Origin: Flavobacteriales bacterium
Lineage (GTDB): Bacteria; Bacteroidota; Bacteroidia; Flavobacteriales_F; PHOS-HE28
DNA length: 6,367 nucleotides
Reading direction: 5' to 3'
Assembly: GCA_025455765.1 (NCBI GenBank)
Contig: JALOLX010000084.1
Coordinates: 1-6,367, forward strand
Under the pieces are notes generated by a model that was not told the origin of the DNA, ran no database searches, and worked only from the letters and a program-made list of their open reading frames with translations. A program made the translations under genes and the position numbers. Numbering within the stretch: position 1 is the stretch's first letter; every line of letters begins with the position of its first letter. Below are positions 6,126 through 6,367 of this stretch, piece after piece.

Positions 6126-6367
6126 ATGGACCAGGAACAGCTTGCAGCCAATCGCACGTTGTGGAACGCCCGTGTGGCGCACCATGTAGCCTCCAAGCTC
6201 TACGATGTGGAGGCCTTTGTAGCCGGTGCCGAAGTGCTGGGCGCCATCGAGCTGGAGCTGTTGGGCGACCTCCGTGGGCAGGAACTCTTGCACCTGCAAT
6301 GCCACTTCGGGCAGGATACACTGGCGCTGGCGCGGCATGGTGCGCGCGTCACGGGACTCGACTTCTC
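6126..6367 (+). CDS. Class I SAM-dependent methyltransferase, N-terminal 80 residues (partial)
   Basis: The plus strand is open from the ATG at 6126 to the window edge (80 codons plus two bases). After a helical N-terminal segment with Asn-Arg-Thr-Leu-Trp-Asn (9-14) and a Leu-Tyr-Asp (25-27) comes the SAM-binding motif I, Leu-Leu-His-Leu-Gln-Cys-His-Phe-Gly-Gln-Asp-Thr-Leu (54-66). The second strand follows, Val-Thr-Gly-Leu-Asp-Phe (75-80), whose acidic D79 is expected to hold the ribose of SAM. The usual Gly-Cys-Gly-x-Gly is replaced by Gln-Cys-His-Phe-Gly, a variant known in one common subgroup of these enzymes. The substrate cannot be told because the C-terminal part is outside the window. 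The gene is divergent from the OmpA-like gene across 105 bp. No Shine-Dalgarno precedes the start. Confidence 0.87.
   Translation, partial: MDQEQLAANRTLWNARVAHHVASKLYDVEAFVAGAEVLGAIELELLGDLRGQELLHLQCHFGQDTLALARHGARVTGLDF

Noticed and set aside
6063..6338. Minus-strand open frames opposite the methyltransferase start
   Set aside because: The plus strand carries a clear SAM-binding motif. The minus-strand frames have none and would block the promoter gap of the OmpA-like gene.
1..6367. tRNA or rRNA genes, CRISPR array, insertion sequences, phage or toxin-antitoxin genes
   Set aside because: I looked for cloverleaf ends, regular repeats, transposase motifs and small paired genes and saw none. 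Nearly all of the sequence is occupied by the six genes listed.

Overview
The window reads as ordinary chromosomal DNA of a GC-rich member of the Bacteroidota, probably a Flavobacteriales-type lineage. Three things suggest this. One secreted protein has a signal peptide whose predicted mature form begins with Gln, a bias known for Bacteroidota. The OmpA-family lipoprotein carries a Cys-Val-Ser-Lys-Lys-Lys-Tyr start of the kind seen in Flavobacteriales. Shine-Dalgarno motifs are absent before the starts. This placement is inference; there is no rRNA or marker gene.

Layout: (1) 682 to 1, minus: 5' part of a gene for a large secreted protein, cut by the window edge. (2) 785-2158, minus: creD, an inner-membrane envelope-integrity protein, followed by a perfect 12-bp hairpin (731-759). 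(3) 2263-3840, plus: a polytopic membrane protein with an Asp-Gly-Pro-Ser-His motif in its first outer loop, resembling GT-C glycosyltransferases. It is divergent from creD. (4) 3874-5100, minus: a lipoprotein with an HEVVH...E zinc-metallopeptidase signature, convergent with gene 3. (5) 5136-6020, minus: an OmpA/MotB-type peptidoglycan-binding lipoprotein with a long coiled coil, 35 bp upstream of gene 4 and possibly co-transcribed with it. (6) 6126 to the end, plus: N-terminal part of a class I SAM-dependent methyltransferase, divergent from gene 5.

Five of the six genes act in or beyond the inner membrane, so the region is a loose cell-envelope neighbourhood. I see no mobile element, CRISPR array, RNA gene, phage gene or clear multi-gene defence or biosynthetic system. 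The points most worth a second look are the lipoprotein metallopeptidase next to the OmpA anchor, the GC-rich hairpin that places that lipoprotein's annotated start codon in its loop, and the unassigned GT-C-like membrane protein.
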